From Tenrec ecaudatus (lineage: Eukaryota; Chordata; Mammalia; Afrosoricida; Tenrecidae): 64,000 bases of DNA. Every line of letters begins with the position of its first letter. The stretch's first letter is position 1. Below the pieces are notes generated by a model. That model did no database searches. It was not told the origin of the DNA and was given only the letters and a program-made list of their open reading frames with translations. The DNA lies in contig NC_134546.1 in NCBI RefSeq assembly GCF_050624435.1, positions 74,937,700 through 75,001,699 on the forward strand, in the 5' to 3' direction. Below, in pieces: positions 1-19,600 of this stretch. A program made the translations under genes and the position numbers.

Positions 1-8066
<8,066 letters not shown>

Positions 8067-8259
8067 CAGTGGTTCTCCACCTATGGGTTGAGACCCTTTT
8101 GGGGGTTGAAGGACCCTTTCACAGGGGTCGCCTGATTCATAACAGTAGTAAAATTACTGTCATGAAGTAGCAACAAAAGTAGTTTTATGGTTGGAGCTTC
8201 ACCACAACATGAGGAACTGCATTAAAGGATCGCAGCATTAGGAAGGTTGAGAATCACTG
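8067..8259 (+). mobile_element. SPIN-like non-autonomous hAT element (MITE), copy A specific
   Basis: About 193 bp bounded by imperfect terminal inverted repeats: CAGTGGTTCTCCACCTATGG at the left and AAGGTTGAGAATCACTG at the right. The interior holds the shared segment CATGAAGTAGCAACAAAAGT and a TATGGTTGG block. Flanking octamers AGTTCGAT (8,059-8,066) and AGTTAGAC (8,260-8,267) match at 6 of 8 positions. The paralogous site at 57,235-57,242 carries a single AGTTAGAT with no element, which confirms both the target duplication and its absence from copy B. Confidence 0.88.
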
Positions 8260-8360
8260 AGTTAGACAGGTGGTCTACACAAGTACACAGTCAAACTATG
8301 CCCCCTTAACTTCCTCCAAATTATTTACCTGGACTTGTCGCCTGCCAATGTGAACGAGGA

Positions 8361-8550
8361 AAAGTTGTCCCTCATAGTGGTTACTGTCAGGCTGCTAATT
8401 GCAAGGTGAGCAGTTGGAAACCACCAATTTCTCCTCGAAAGCAGGATAGGGCTTCCTTCTCCCATGAGTGACATGGCTTTCTACTCCGTTCTAGAGTTAC
8501 AGTCTTGGAAACCCACTGGGGCTGTCATATAAGACGATCGGGCAACTTGG
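8361..8550 (+). repeat. Afrotherian tRNA-related SINE (AfroSINE-type), copy A
   Basis: It shows the family order: CATAGTGGTTACTGTCAGGC, then an AAGGTGAGCAGTTGGAAACC block, then TTACAGTCTTGGAAACCCAC and a degraded tail. The same insertion is present at 57,335-57,570 in copy B, so it predates the duplication. Confidence 0.7.
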
Positions 8551-8706
8551 CCAACAATACATTGGTACCGTTGTGCCTTGTGGTTATGTAAATAAACTGT
8601 CTGAAACCTAACCTACAGATTAGTTACTTTGGAATTCATGTTACAACTAATTGAGTTATTTCAGAGACAGAAATTGGGATCTCACTACCAACAAAAAAGA
8701 AGAACC

Positions 8707-11430
8707 AGGGGGACTTCCAGCAAGATGGTGAAGGAGTAACAAACACCAGAGGGACTCCGCAGAATTCAGCCCAGGAGAGTTACTTAGAGATAACTGAACA
8801 CTGCTGGAACGCAGGAGGAGCATCATAAAGACAAGTAGGCAAAGACCCATGGGGTTTTGAGGGGCTGGGGGCTTTTGGCTTACTTCAGTGGAGGCCGGCT
8901 GGGGCTTGACCTTTGCCCCGCCACTGTCTCTGCCAGAGCCAGGACCATTTGGAGCCTGAAGGGTGGCTGGGTCTCAACACAGCCACAGTTTGCCACCACC
9001 TGGCTTGGGGCAGGCATTAGACCTTTGCATCTCCTCTCTGTCACCCTATCAGTCTTGGAGGGCTGTACAGTGGCCTTTTCTCAACACAGCCACAGCTTGC
9101 TGCTACCACCTCCGAACAAGGATTAAACCCTTGCAGCTCCTCTGGCCTGGATAAGGGCTCAGCTACATTTTTGCTTTGTATCCATCTCTTCACTATATTC
9201 CCCCTTCCCCGCCCCTCATGGGCACATTTGGCTTGCTTTTTAACTTTTTTTTCTCCTCTTTTCCTCTTTCTTGGTCTCTCACACTCTACTGCTAACCTCC
9301 AGACCACTCCCTTAGCCTAGGGCATTTACACCTGAGCCACACTCAGCTAGGTGAGCTCCACCCTGTGTAGTTAGCAGGCTGGAAAAATCCCTGCTGGCCC
9401 ACAACAGGGGATACTCTGCTCAACTGACTGGGGAACTCCTTGAAGCCTTTGTGCCTGGGGGGGGGCATAAGGCAGCTCGGCCAACACTCCTCAACAAAAG
9501 TTGCTGCAGGAGCCTCTGCCCAACCTCTGCAACACCAAAGCAGGCAACGCTTCTGGGTCACTCCCCTGAGAGGGAAGCCACAGGAGGACAAAGTGGTAGG
9601 TTAATTCCATAGTGAAATAAGCTATAGGCAGTTCAAAGACTCCCAGAGAGAGCCAGTGCTCTTCGACTCCCTGGAAAATGGCACCTGGCTCATCTAAAAC
9701 AACGCAACACAAGCAGCCATCAGCCCCAACAACCTCAACAAAAAAAGGGGAGAAACAAAAGGCAAAGCCAGAAGATGTCCTGAACGTAATGCCATGCATA
9801 GAGGAAGCAGACATTGAGCTGCCACAGAAAGAAATTTTCAGAATGTTACTTGGAGTCAGGGGATATGAGGGAAACAATACAGAAAAAGGATGAAATGATA
9901 GAAAAGGTAAAAACCATAAATCAAAGAGAAATACAGGAGCTTAGGGAGGAGATAACAAAAACCAGTAGCACACTCATGGACCTCGACAAGCAACTGGAAG
10001 AATCAGGGACCCGCATCAGTGACTTGGAGGACAGCCAAGCAGACTTCAACAAATGAGAACAAAAATCTAATAAGATCATCAGAGAAGCTGAAGAAAACTT
10101 AAGAGCTATGTGTGATGCTATGAAGCAGTACATCATTAGAATTATTGGCTTACTGTAGGAAGACGCAACAAAGAAGTCATCTGCAACAGTAGTGAGAGAA
10201 TTCTTAGAGGAAAGCTTCCCCAGCTTAGTGAATTAAAACAGGGCAACCATTCAGGAAGCTGAAAGAATCCCAGCAAGACTGGATCCCAAGAAGAAGTCAT
10301 CAAGGCACATAATAGTTAAATTATCCAACTTTGAGAAAAAGGAGAAAATCATGAGAGCAGCTAGGGGAAAACAAGCAATCATATATAAAGGTTCCCAAAT
10401 AAGAATGTGATCAGACCTATCAGCAGAAACTATGAAGAAGAGGAGAGAGTGGAGTAACATTTTCAAAAATTTGAAGGAAAACAATGCAAACCCAAGAATA
10501 CGCTACCAAGCCAAATTAACGATCAAGATAGATGGAGAAGAGTCATTACATTGCACGCTCATCTCCATAATATGATCGCTGAAGACAAATTTGTGCATAA
10601 GCAAATGTGGTGAAGAAAGTTGATGGTGCTCGGCTATCAAAAGATATAGCATCTGGGGTCTTAATGGCTTGAAGGTCAAAAAGCGGCCATCTAGCTCAGA
10701 AGCAACAAAGCCCACATGGAAGAAGCATACCAGCCTGTGCAATCACAAGGTGTCAAGGGATCAGGTATCAGGCATCATCAGAACAAAAAATCTTACCATA
10801 GTGAATCAGCAGGGGAGTGTGGAGTGGAGACCCAAAGCCCATTTGTAGGCCACTGGACATTCCCTTACCGAAGGGTCTTGGGGAGGAGATGAAACAGTCA
10901 GGGTGTGTGTGATGTAGCAACGATGAAAAATACAACTTTGCTCAAGTTTCTGGGTGTTTCCTCCCCCCCTCCAACTGTCATGGTCTGAATCCTGACTTGC
11001 AGGTCTGACTAGACCAGGGGATGTACACTGGTGCAGATGGGAACTGAAAATGCAGGGAAGCCATGGCAGATAATCCCCTCAGGACTGGTAGTGTGAGTGG
11101 TGATACTGGAAGGGTATAGGGAGGGTGGATTGGAAAGGTGGAACCTATTTCAAGGATCTACATGTGACCTCCTCCCTGGGGGACATACAACAGAAAAATG
11201 GGACATAGAAATCTATGACAAAATAACAATTTATAAATTATCAAGGGTTCATGAGTTAGGAGGGAGTGGGGAGGGAGGAGAAAAAATGAGGACCTGATGC
11301 CAGGGGCTTGGGTGGAGAGCAAATGTTTTGAGAATGATGAGGGCAACGAATGTAAAAATGTGCTTTACACAATTGATGTATGTATGGATTGTACTAGGAG
11401 TTGTATGAGTCCCTTATAAAATGGCTTTTT
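8707..11430 (+). mobile_element. ORF1-only LINE-1 derivative (HAL1-like): 5' region, ORF1, 3' UTR, no ORF2
   Basis: An insertion of about 2.7 kb flanked by a 10-bp A-rich target duplication AAAAAAGAAG (8,693-8,702 and 11,431-11,440). The paralogous site near 57,735 is uninterrupted, so it arrived after the duplication. It starts with a GC-rich 5' part (8,707-9,670), carries ORF1 (9,678-10,545), then passes straight into a 3' UTR of about 880 bp. That UTR is shared with every other young L1 tail in the window: AAGCGGCCATCTAGCTCAGA near 10,680, a GGAGACCCAAAGCCC block near 10,827, a GATGTACACTGG block near 11,021, and an end at CCCTTATAAAATGGC. No reverse transcriptase or endonuclease sequence lies between. 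This is the layout of half-L1 (HAL1) elements; a one-off internal deletion of a full L1 is the alternative. Confidence 0.75.
9678..10545 (+). pseudogene. LINE-1 ORF1 (RNA-binding chaperone), decayed
   Basis: ORF1p coats L1 RNA and forms coiled-coil trimers. The start is the ATG at 9,678 (MAPGSSKTTQ). A frameshift near 9,830-9,890 passes into the frame continuing from KKDEMIEKVKTINQREIQEL, a heptad-rich coiled coil of about 60 residues. The RRM and C-terminal domain follow in the same frame: an IQEAERIP motif, SRHIIVKLSNFEKKEKIMRA, an IYKGSQIR motif and the RREWSNIFKNLKENNANPRI block. Stops in this frame lie at 10,054-10,056 (TGA), 10,156-10,158 (TAG), 10,234-10,236 (TAA) and 10,408-10,410 (TGA). 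The copy is inactive, and the last residues of a typical ORF1p are missing. Confidence 0.85.
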
Positions 11431-11440
11431 AAAAAAGAAG

Positions 11441-11795
11441 CAGAAGCAGGAGTAGGGGCCTTTGGATCCCATATTCTTGCATAGAAACTCTTCAATCCAG
11501 CAGACAGGCAGCTGTGACACAAGATGGACATGAAGGGGAGAAGCAGCAACAGAGACATGGTGGCAGCAGAACCAAGAGCCTGAGACAGAGCAGTGGGATA
11601 CATCTAGGCAGGCCCTTGGAGGGGGATGGATGGAAAGGAATGCAGGCAATCTATTTTGTAAGGCATTCTCCGCAAGGGGAAGATGATCTACATTCTTGGT
11701 TAATGACCAAAAGGAATTCAATGGAAGCTTAATCAATCAAACTGGGGAGGCAGCAAATGGACAGAGTTGTCATCAGCAACGCAAAGCTTAAACCC
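11441..11795. other. Duplicated non-coding segment (pairs with 57,750-57,900 and 58,640-58,790)
   Basis: The stretch from 11,455 (GGGGCCTTTGGATCC) to 11,600 aligns by eye with 57,760-57,900, including ATGGTGGCAGCAGAACCAAG. The stretch 11,650-11,760 aligns with 58,650-58,745. No coding evidence. Confidence 0.6.
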
Positions 11796-11996
11796 AACTC
11801 AGTGCCACAGAGTGGATTCTGATTACAGTGACCCTTTAAAGGGAGTGGAATGGCCCCTTGTGGATTTCTGAGACGATAACTCTTTCCAAGATTGGAAACC
11901 TTGTTTTTCTCCTCAGGGGTGACTTGTAATTCTGAACCGCTGACCTTGCAGTTAGCAGTCCAATCTGTATCCACTATGCCACCCGCCTTTTGCAAA
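11796..11996 (-). repeat. AfroSINE-type element, minus orientation
   Basis: On the minus strand it reads from a GGTGGCATAGTGGATACAG-like head (plus-strand 11,968-11,986) through CTGCAAGGTCAGCGGTTCAG to a tail near 11,800. The paralogous copy is at 58,796-58,990. Confidence 0.7.
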
Positions 11997-11999
11997 TTG

Positions 12000-12215
12000 G
12001 AGTGCTCACAATTTAAGTCATAATACAATTATACACGGTTACATTACCAGTAAATTCTATCATTCCGGGAGATGCGCAAATTGCTCGGACCCTGACCAGT
12101 GGGGCAGCCTGGGTTCTTGTACGCTGGTGTTTCCTGGGTTCAGAATCCAAAAAGCTCAGATCCCTCTTGCTTCCCCTCAAACTCCTCTGCCCAGTGCTGA
12201 CCCCAGGAACCCCAG
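12000..12215. other. Left remnant of a promoter-proximal segment, paralogous to 58,990-59,210
   Basis: It aligns with the right-hand copy across TAATACAATTAT-ACGGTT and the CTCCTCTGCCC block. Homology stops near 12,215, before the CpG-dense part present at 59,210-59,470. Copy A therefore appears to have lost that promoter, or never had it. Confidence 0.45.
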
Positions 12216-14324
12216 GGATACCCACCCTGCTTGGAGTCAGGTGAGTGGATTTGGTTCACGACCCAGTCAGAAGTTGAAATCCTTCCTTGTCGTGCTTCAA
12301 TGTGCAAGACACTAGTACCAGATTTCTAGCTCCCTAGACTGGACTGTATTTCTCTGTGGCAAATCTTTGTTCTGAAACAGAAGAGGAGGCAATGTTGAAA
12401 AAGGCATATCATGTTCTTGGCCTGTACTTCTTGCGCTAAATAGTGACCACCCCCACCACCTGGGATCAAAATCCTGCTCAAAGCTGAGGGTTTGCATTAA
12501 ATAAGGGTCAACTCTATCTTTGCAGAGCAATTTTACTAATTTCCCAAATATCATGATCAACTTTGGATCCACAAAGTGAAAGTATTTAAGGCCTCAAATT
12601 TCTCAAGCTCCATTGAAGGTAAATATCTTCTTTTCACCAGCAATCTAACTGAAGAACAGAATATTTTATGAAGAATATTCTTTAAAAGCCCATACTGCAC
12701 CTCAGACCAAAACCCTTGACATATCTGGTGAAAGTGATCAAGCTGAATCACACTCATATATGCCACTCCAACTCAGGCTGAGTTTCTCATTAAGTAAAAC
12801 CTACTCCAATCCCCTTGCATCCTGGGTATTCTTTACAATATCTATTGTGTGAAGAAATCCCTATGGTTGGGTAGCCCATTTATGCACAATAGTGTAGTAA
12901 CTAGAGAAAGTTTTTGTACAGGTGGACAACAGGAGACAGAGGGATACCAATAGCACATCCTAGAGGTACCTTGGCCAAGATAGAGATATTCTAAACAAGA
13001 AAACAAGCCAGGGGAATCCTTATTTGCTACTCTCTTAAGCTCTTGTGTTTACAGATGTCCGATTTTAAAGCCTTTGGGAAAGACTGCAGCTTACAGTCAT
13101 GGAATGGCAAGGGGTCATGGTAAGAGCCAAGGTGAGGGAAGAAGCTTAAAAGTGCAAGATGGATCCAGAAAAGAGATGACTGATCAAACCATTTTGTCAT
13201 CTTGACCTAAATTCTGGATTCCAAGCTTTCTAGTTAATGCTGACTGACGGCAAACAACACACACTGTAGTAGTGGGCTTATTGGCTGGGGTTCAAGGATG
13301 TCCCATCCATAGTCTCAGGTGTGAGTCACAATTTGTCTGTCAGGAGGAGTGTAAATCATTTATCACTCTATACTGAGGGGTCAGCTGCAAGGCCAGATGA
13401 TCCAGCCAGAGCAAGAGATCTATGAGAATCGAGTGGGTTTCAGGATGTTCAGAAAGTTTACCATCAACTGAATCACAATTCAATTCCATGAGAAACTTCA
13501 AGGCTAACAGTAAGACAGATTAAAGTTGACGATACTGGCAGCTAGACAGCAGAGTATTCAGGCAATATGAATAGACACTTTATTCTTTTTGTCTAAGTTC
13601 ACGTTATTGGGTGAAACATAACAATGATTGTCAGAGTAACCTTATTAATATTTTCTATGAGACCAGTAATAACCTGTTAACAAGGTCAGATAATGATACG
13701 TCAAGAAAACTGTAGAGCAATATTGATAATGGATCTACATGAAAAAGTTCTTGAAAACATTGGGAATAGAGTCAGAAAACACATGAAAATAATTACATAT
13801 GATAATTAATTAGAATCTATCCTAAGTTGATTTAGTATAAGAAAATGAGCACTGTAATATATACCAATTAATGTAAAAAAGAATTAATAATCTAAATAGA
13901 CACAAAACTTATTAAACAAAGTCAAAGACTTTTCATGCTAAGGAAAAATACCTCTACAAATCTAACACAAAACAGATATAGTTCAATATGTTAATATGCT
14001 AATATACATTCCTAAAAAGAAAAAGTCATATTTGAAAAAACATCACCCCACATCAGAAAAAGGACAACCATAAATGTCCACTTTTACCAGTGATATTAAA
14101 AATTGACTGTATGTTCTAACTAGAGCTACCAGGTTAACTTTTTTTTAAGGAAGAAGAGGCTTCCAAAAAGACATAAAAATTCCTTTAATTATAATTTAAT
14201 TATCATATCCATAAAATATTCACAATATGCCATGAATAGCTAATAAATGCTAAAACATTGTAGGCTACATTTAAACACGCTGAAATAACTCTTGGTACTT
14301 AACTCCCTAACTATTAATTATTAA
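12216..14324. other. Non-coding segment duplicated at 28,780-32,100
   Basis: No gene seen. Blocks at 12,600-13,330 match 28,805-29,720 (shared GTAAATATCTTCTTTTCAC-like start, AGCTCTTGTGTTTA core). Blocks at 13,360-14,300 match 31,120-32,090 (shared TATGAATAAACACTTT-like core). The right copy has an extra L1 tail and RTE material. Whether this is a segmental duplication or a long interspersed element of unknown type cannot be decided by eye. Confidence 0.5.
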
Positions 14325-14648
14325 TCAGAAGGGGAAGGGGAAGGTGGGGGGAGAAAGAGGGAAACTATCACAATGATCTACGTATAACTCCCTCTCAGGG
14401 GATGGACAACAGAAAATTGGGTGAAGGAAGACATCGGTCAGTGTAAGAGATGAACAAATAATACTTTACAAATCATCAAGGGTTCATGAGGAGGGGGTAA
14501 TAAAAATGAGAAGCTGACAGCAAGGGCTCAAGTAGAAAGAAAATGCTTTGAGAATGAGTATGCCAACAAATGTACTAATGTGCTTGACACGATGGATGTG
14601 TGGATTATGATAAGAGTTTTACAAGACCCAATAAAGTGATTTAATAAA
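14325..14648 (+). mobile_element. 5'-truncated L1 3' UTR fragment, older subfamily
   Basis: It begins in the G-rich tract (GGGGAAGGTGGGGGGAGAAA) and passes through the GGATGGACAACAGAAAATTG motif. It ends at CCCAATAAAGTGATTTAATA with an A-rich tail. Only the 3' UTR remains. Confidence 0.75.
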
Positions 14649-15729
14649 AAAAGAAATACAGCATGATGAAAATTATAGCATTTATCTTACAGAAAAGGAA
14701 GTGCAAACTTATTCAGATTAAAACCCTGAAACAGGGAATTTGTTTCCACCCATTTTGTGATGAAAGCATGGATTTAGAATCCTGTAGTTTTCTGTAGTGT
14801 TGAAGGTCCTCATATACTGATGAATTAATAAACTAAACCAAGGCATTCGTGTGCACATATGATATTAGAGTGACTATATAGACACACATATATGTATGTG
14901 ATACACACACATATATTAAGCTGGACAGCAGAAAGAATTGATGCTCACCCAAAAACTGAAATTTGGGGACTTGAACACACTGAGTCATGGAGGCTCTAGG
15001 TAGCATTGGACCCATGGGCTTCAGTTGGACTGGGCTGGGATGTTCTCTTGATGAAAAGCTCTTTCATATGCACATTTCAGTGTCTATAGTTTTATTTTTC
15101 TAGAGAACCCAGCCTAAGGCAGATCCCCATCACATTAGTGTCAGAAAGAATATTAAGCTATTTACATATAACATCTCTCATATACATTTATTAAAACTGA
15201 TATTAATTTTATTCTCTAGCTGTAGTAAAGATACCAGTTAGGTTACCGTGTATCTATACGATTCACATAAAAATTTGATAGCTGAAAATTTACAGAATGA
15301 CTTTATTTTTCTTTGTTCTGCAAATTTTAAAAATTCAACTGTGTGGTTTCTCATGTTATAGTTAGAAACTCAACCTCATTGTATAGTTTTGAATTTTCCT
15401 TCTTTGAAAGATTGCCAGGTTACATAGGTTCTGACATGTGTGTACATGCATGCGTGTATGTCTTGCTTAGTTTTTGATGTCCCTGAGCATGATAATGGTT
15501 AACATGGATAGGTGTTCATGGAAAGGCTGGAAGTTTGTGTCTACTCAGTCTCCAGGGAAGAAAGCCTGGGTGATGCACTTGAGAAACCAGTCACAGAAGC
15601 CCCTCTGCAACATCCCTGTGCTCTGACTCACATGGAGTCTCCAGGAGTTGGTGTGGGTTTGATGGCATATGCTTGATTTGGTTCATTCCTTGGGGGCGGG
15701 GGGGGGGGAGGGCGGGGAATGAATTCCGG

Positions 15730-15885
15730 CTTCATTTGCTACCCCGCAGGCTGGCAGTTCAACCCCACCAGGACATCTGCAAAAGGAAAATGAGGCTTGT
15801 TGCTTCTGTATAGATTGTGATGTGAGATATCTATGGAGGAACACTGAGTCAGAATTGACTGTGTGGCAATGAGTTTGTTTTGAGG
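15730..15885 (+). repeat. AfroSINE-type fragment
   Basis: It carries CAGGCTGGCAGTTCAACCCC at the head and ends in GAGTCAGAATTGACTGTGTG followed by GGCAATGAGTTTG. This is the family tail, strongly diverged. Confidence 0.6.
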
Positions 15886-17394
15886 ACTAGGGACAATCAA
15901 TGCTTCTAGGTGGCACAAACAGCTTGCACTAGACAGTTCTCCTGAGGCTTGATGGGGTAAACATTGATGGGGTCCGCATTACTGTGGAAGAACAGATCTG
16001 CCTCCACAAACATGATGCTCCAGAAACACTATGGAACTGTTCTGCTCTATAACACATGACATAGCCATGAGATGGAACTAACTCCATGACACCTAACCAA
16101 AGGGGAAATTGAGCATGATGAGTGTGTATCATGTCTCTGTATGCACATGGATATTGTGTTGAAAATATAACTAAATCAGAAATAAACATAATTCCCATTA
16201 AGAATCACCATGTCTATAATGAACAATATGTCAGTGTGGCCTACTAAATTAGTGCATGAAGAAGCCCCACTGCTCCAGTGGTTAAAGGACTGGCAGCTCC
16301 ATGAAATGAAAGCAGTTGTGTTCCATGAGGTGGCCATGTGGTAACACACAATTATAGCCTAGAAACCCCAAGGAGGAGTGTAAGGTATTGTGGCATCACT
16401 CACAGGATCCACTGTAGCGCAGTGGACAAAACAAGCCTCTGATCAAGAACACGTGGATAAAAGGCTAGAACATTCAAGCATTACCATGCAGTGGGGCACA
16501 GAGAAAATGGTATCTTATTTCAAATAACATGTTATCTTACTATATTTAAGAGTTATATATCTGGAGGTTGCCTTGTATTAGAAATAATCATGACACAAGT
16601 TTTCAAAGGAGGAGCTATTAATAGGACTCAGTTCTTGAACAGCAAATGCAAACAAATTGAAGAAAGAGTTAACATATGAAAAAAGTAAATCAAAAGGATA
16701 AAAAGAATTACACACTTAGAATTCGGTTCCAAGAAACTGTTATATCCAGGTCTGAAGATTAATCAGGGCCACACGGAAAAGGACCAAATGCAAAGCTTCA
16801 CTGGAGCTGGCTGCCAGGAAACAGCTGGCGCTCAATCCATCGGGCCCCAAGCGCACTACTCGAACTCTGGTTTACACAGCAAGAAACCATGAACGGATGG
16901 GAATACTTTTCTCCAGCGATCACAACTGTACACACTGACTAAGGGGGATGGAGCAGCTAGGGAACTTCCTGCTGGTATCCAACATGGGCATGGGCAGCAG
17001 CCCACTAACATTTTGAATCTGGTGGTTCTGGGGACCAATGCAGAAATAGCAAGCATAAACAATGGAAATAAAGAGAGTCCAGTGTCAGCAGGTTAGCAAA
17101 TGAGACTTAGGGTCGTTCAGTCACAGTATGCAGCCATTAGGATGTGGACTTATGTCCACCATTAATGATTTCAAAATAAATCATGTGGGGAGAGGGGGTT
17201 GGGGAGGATGGGGACCAACTCAATTAAGCATTAGCTGGAAAATACAGGAGCTAAATTCAGCTGGTTAATTAATAAACATCAGGATATTTCAAAATGCTTT
17301 CTGTATACAGTAGGATAAATGATAGATTTCAATTCTATGTGACTGTGAAAATAAAATAACTGAAATTACCAAAAAGTGCTGACCTTGACCGCAT

Positions 17395-17500
17395 GTGCCA
17401 CTAACTTACATCAATTCTGACTCACAGTGACCCTCAGAACAGAGTAGAACTGCCCTGTGGATTTTCAAAACTGAAACACTACAGGGGAAGACCTATTATT
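17395..17500 (-). repeat. AfroSINE or RTE tail fragment
   Basis: The plus strand shows ATTCTGACTCACAGTGACCC, the reverse complement of the conserved GGGTCGCTATGAGTCGGAAT-type tail. Confidence 0.5.
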
Positions 17501-18000
17501 TCTCCAGATTAATACATAAAATGACTTGAAAATAAGTAAGTAAAATAATTGCTGGGTCCTGCACATCAAAAGGATGTAAAAGGAAGCCAAAATTTCCTAT
17601 TAAAAATATGAGTGGATATTAAATCTGGACCAGCAAGCTCTAAGAGCCAAGAAGGATCATAAGAGGGTGGTGGCAGGGGTGGAAGAGCACAGTTTAAAGA
17701 GAGATGAGCCATCAACACAACCAATCTCTGAGGTGAGGCTTATTAGGGGAAACATCCCCCCCTGGGACTCTTCACACTCCAAGTGGAAAAGTACAGCATC
17801 CGCAGACACAAATCTCAGGAGCTGTATTAGAGATTAAAGTCTTAGCACTCCAGTGAGTAAACGGCTATAGGATAGATGGCTGTAGATTAAGCCTCCATTG
17901 AATTCTTTCTGATCATCAAGCAAGGAAATAGATTAAATTTGCCCAGAGGCAGCGGAACTTGGAAAGGGGACACCATCCACCTATCTCCAGCCAATCCAGA

Positions 18001-18350
18001 GTGTCCTACAGTCAGGAGCCATGCCTTAGCAGTTGAGCCCTGACTGCCTGGGTCAGAAGGACTTAGAACAATCTTTTAAAATGCTCTATCTGGCAATGAA
18101 GGTGGCTCAGTTTCGGTCCTGTCCCTGCTTTTGTAGTCCCACTGATAACAATGCTGTATTGATGCTCCACCAATCAGAAACGCATGACCATTTCCTCTGT
18201 TGCAATCTTATTTCATTAGATTCTCGACTTGACTGTTTCCCTGAACTGCGCTATGATCTCCTGCGTCTTTGTATTCTCTTCATCTCTTTTAAGACTTAAT
18301 AAATGTTCTCTGTAAATTATATTTGAGATTGGAGTTCCTTTTGCTCTAAA
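18001..18350 (+). repeat. LTR-like repeat end with AATAAA, unclassified
   Basis: It ends in GACTTAATAAATGTTCTCTG followed by a TATATTTGAGATTGGAG segment. The same end recurs in plus orientation at 63,200-63,270. In inverted orientation it recurs at 18,415-18,460 (TAGTTTAAAGAGAACATCTA). The AATAAA followed by a short U5-like end suggests an LTR, but I see no primer-binding site. Confidence 0.4.
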
Positions 18351-18409
18351 TCAGAGCACAAACTAGTTTTAGATGGCCAGAAATGGTTAAGAACATGCAG
18401 TAGATTAAA

Positions 18410-19110
18410 AAGGAGACCCCGTTTTAAATATAGTTTAAAGAGAACATCTATTAAATCTTATGAGGCAAAGACAGCACAAGGACACAAACATATCATCTGA
18501 ATGAAGGAAGCCACCAACAGGAGGTGGAAATGACTTCCAAGGTTCACACTGAGATGTGAGCTAAAGAGGGTGGGGGGGAGGGGCAGGGCAAAGGAAACTC
18601 ACAAAAGCATGCATCTCAATGGCAGACATCCATCCTTAGATAGCAGGATTACAAGATGGGTCCAGGGCCTCCTGACCACTGCAGTCAGGGCAAGGCTGAT
18701 AGGACATGGCTCCTGCTTAGGAGTCCCCTGGAAGGACTGTCTCCAGTTTGGTGACCTCTATCAAGGACACACACTCAGGCAAACCTCCAAGAGAGACTGC
18801 TTCTCCATGGGCTGCCTGTAGAGGTGAAGCTAAGCCACCCTGCAAAGCCTGAGGAGCAGATTACCTACTACCTTGGTTCCTGGGCAGAAACCATTCAATG
18901 GAGGCTCACTCCATGTGGGGCTCTGCAATTTATGCAAGGACCTAATCTGTGCGGGAATTTGGGACTGTCACTGCTCTGGTACCCTTTTGCAAAACAAGGT
19001 GCTGAGAAGTTAAGCTCTAATACAGACCTTGGTCATCAGTGGGGTGGCCCGATGGCTGCAAGGCTGGCCTCTCCTTTCAGTAAAGGCCACTCTGGGGTCC
19101 CCATGCTCTA
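18410..19110 (-). repeat. LTR-like repeat, minus orientation; pairs with 63,370-64,000
   Basis: It starts with the inverted AGTTTAAAGAGAACATCTAT end, then GACAGCACAAGGACACAAAC, a GGAAGCCACCAACAGGAGG block and GGGTCCAGGGCCTCC. The same order is seen at 63,370-64,000, and partially at 58,240-58,690. It lies head to head with the plus-oriented copy at 18,001-18,350. Class not assigned. Confidence 0.4.
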
Positions 19111-19149
19111 ATGCCCACGACCTGACAAGAAGGGACAGGCCCCAAGAAA

Positions 19150-19600
19150 AAACTAACTGGCAATCGCGCCTTTCTGGAGGGAGGGGTGAGGATGCAGGAG
19201 GAGCTCTGAGCAGGAAAAGCCACCAGAGTATTCCCGCGCCCGAAGGCAGAATCCTGCAACCAATTCAAGAAGGATTTAACTGGAAATGTCCCAGGGGGTC
19301 GCGGCGACCTGGAACACTGCCGTACGGGGTGCGGGTAGTGTAACGTCCACGGGAACCAGGACACAGCTGGGGACGCCAGGCCTGCGGGGGATTCCGCGCC
19401 CGGGATCAGCACAGAAACACAGAAACTCACTCACCTGCAGAAACTCGTGGGTCGCCCTCTCGGATCCTACTCACTCAGAGGAAGTGTGTTCAGCAGGATA
19501 TTGTATCACCTGGGGAGGTGGTGGGGTGGTGTCTGTGCGAAGGGGCGGGGCCTGGAGATAATGAGGGTCTCGTGGAGGGAGGGGCCTGCAGGTGAGGTTC
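19150..19600 (-). promoter_or_regulatory. CpG-rich promoter block, candidate promoter and first exon of KRAB-ZNF copy A
   Basis: CpG density rises sharply here (GGGGTCGCGGCGACC, CCGCGCCCGGGATC), unlike the AT-rich surroundings. A GC box (AGGGGCGGGG) lies near 19,541. On the minus strand a strong donor TTCTGCAG|GTGAGTGAG places a non-coding exon end at 19,435, with the exon running up from there towards about 19,580. KRAB-ZNF genes usually have a short 5' exon in a CpG island followed by a long first intron. The KRAB-A exon is about 15.4 kb downstream on the same strand. Assignment to that gene is inferred from position and orientation only. Confidence 0.55.

Larger units (their letters stand above)
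14649..18000. other. Gene-free interval with old, diverged repeats
   Basis: No exon, RNA gene or long homology recognised. I can support an AfroSINE-type fragment in plus orientation near 15,730-15,885 and a minus-oriented piece near 17,395-17,500. A purine/G tract lies at 15,692-15,718. Short open frames here have no conserved motif. Confidence 0.5.
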
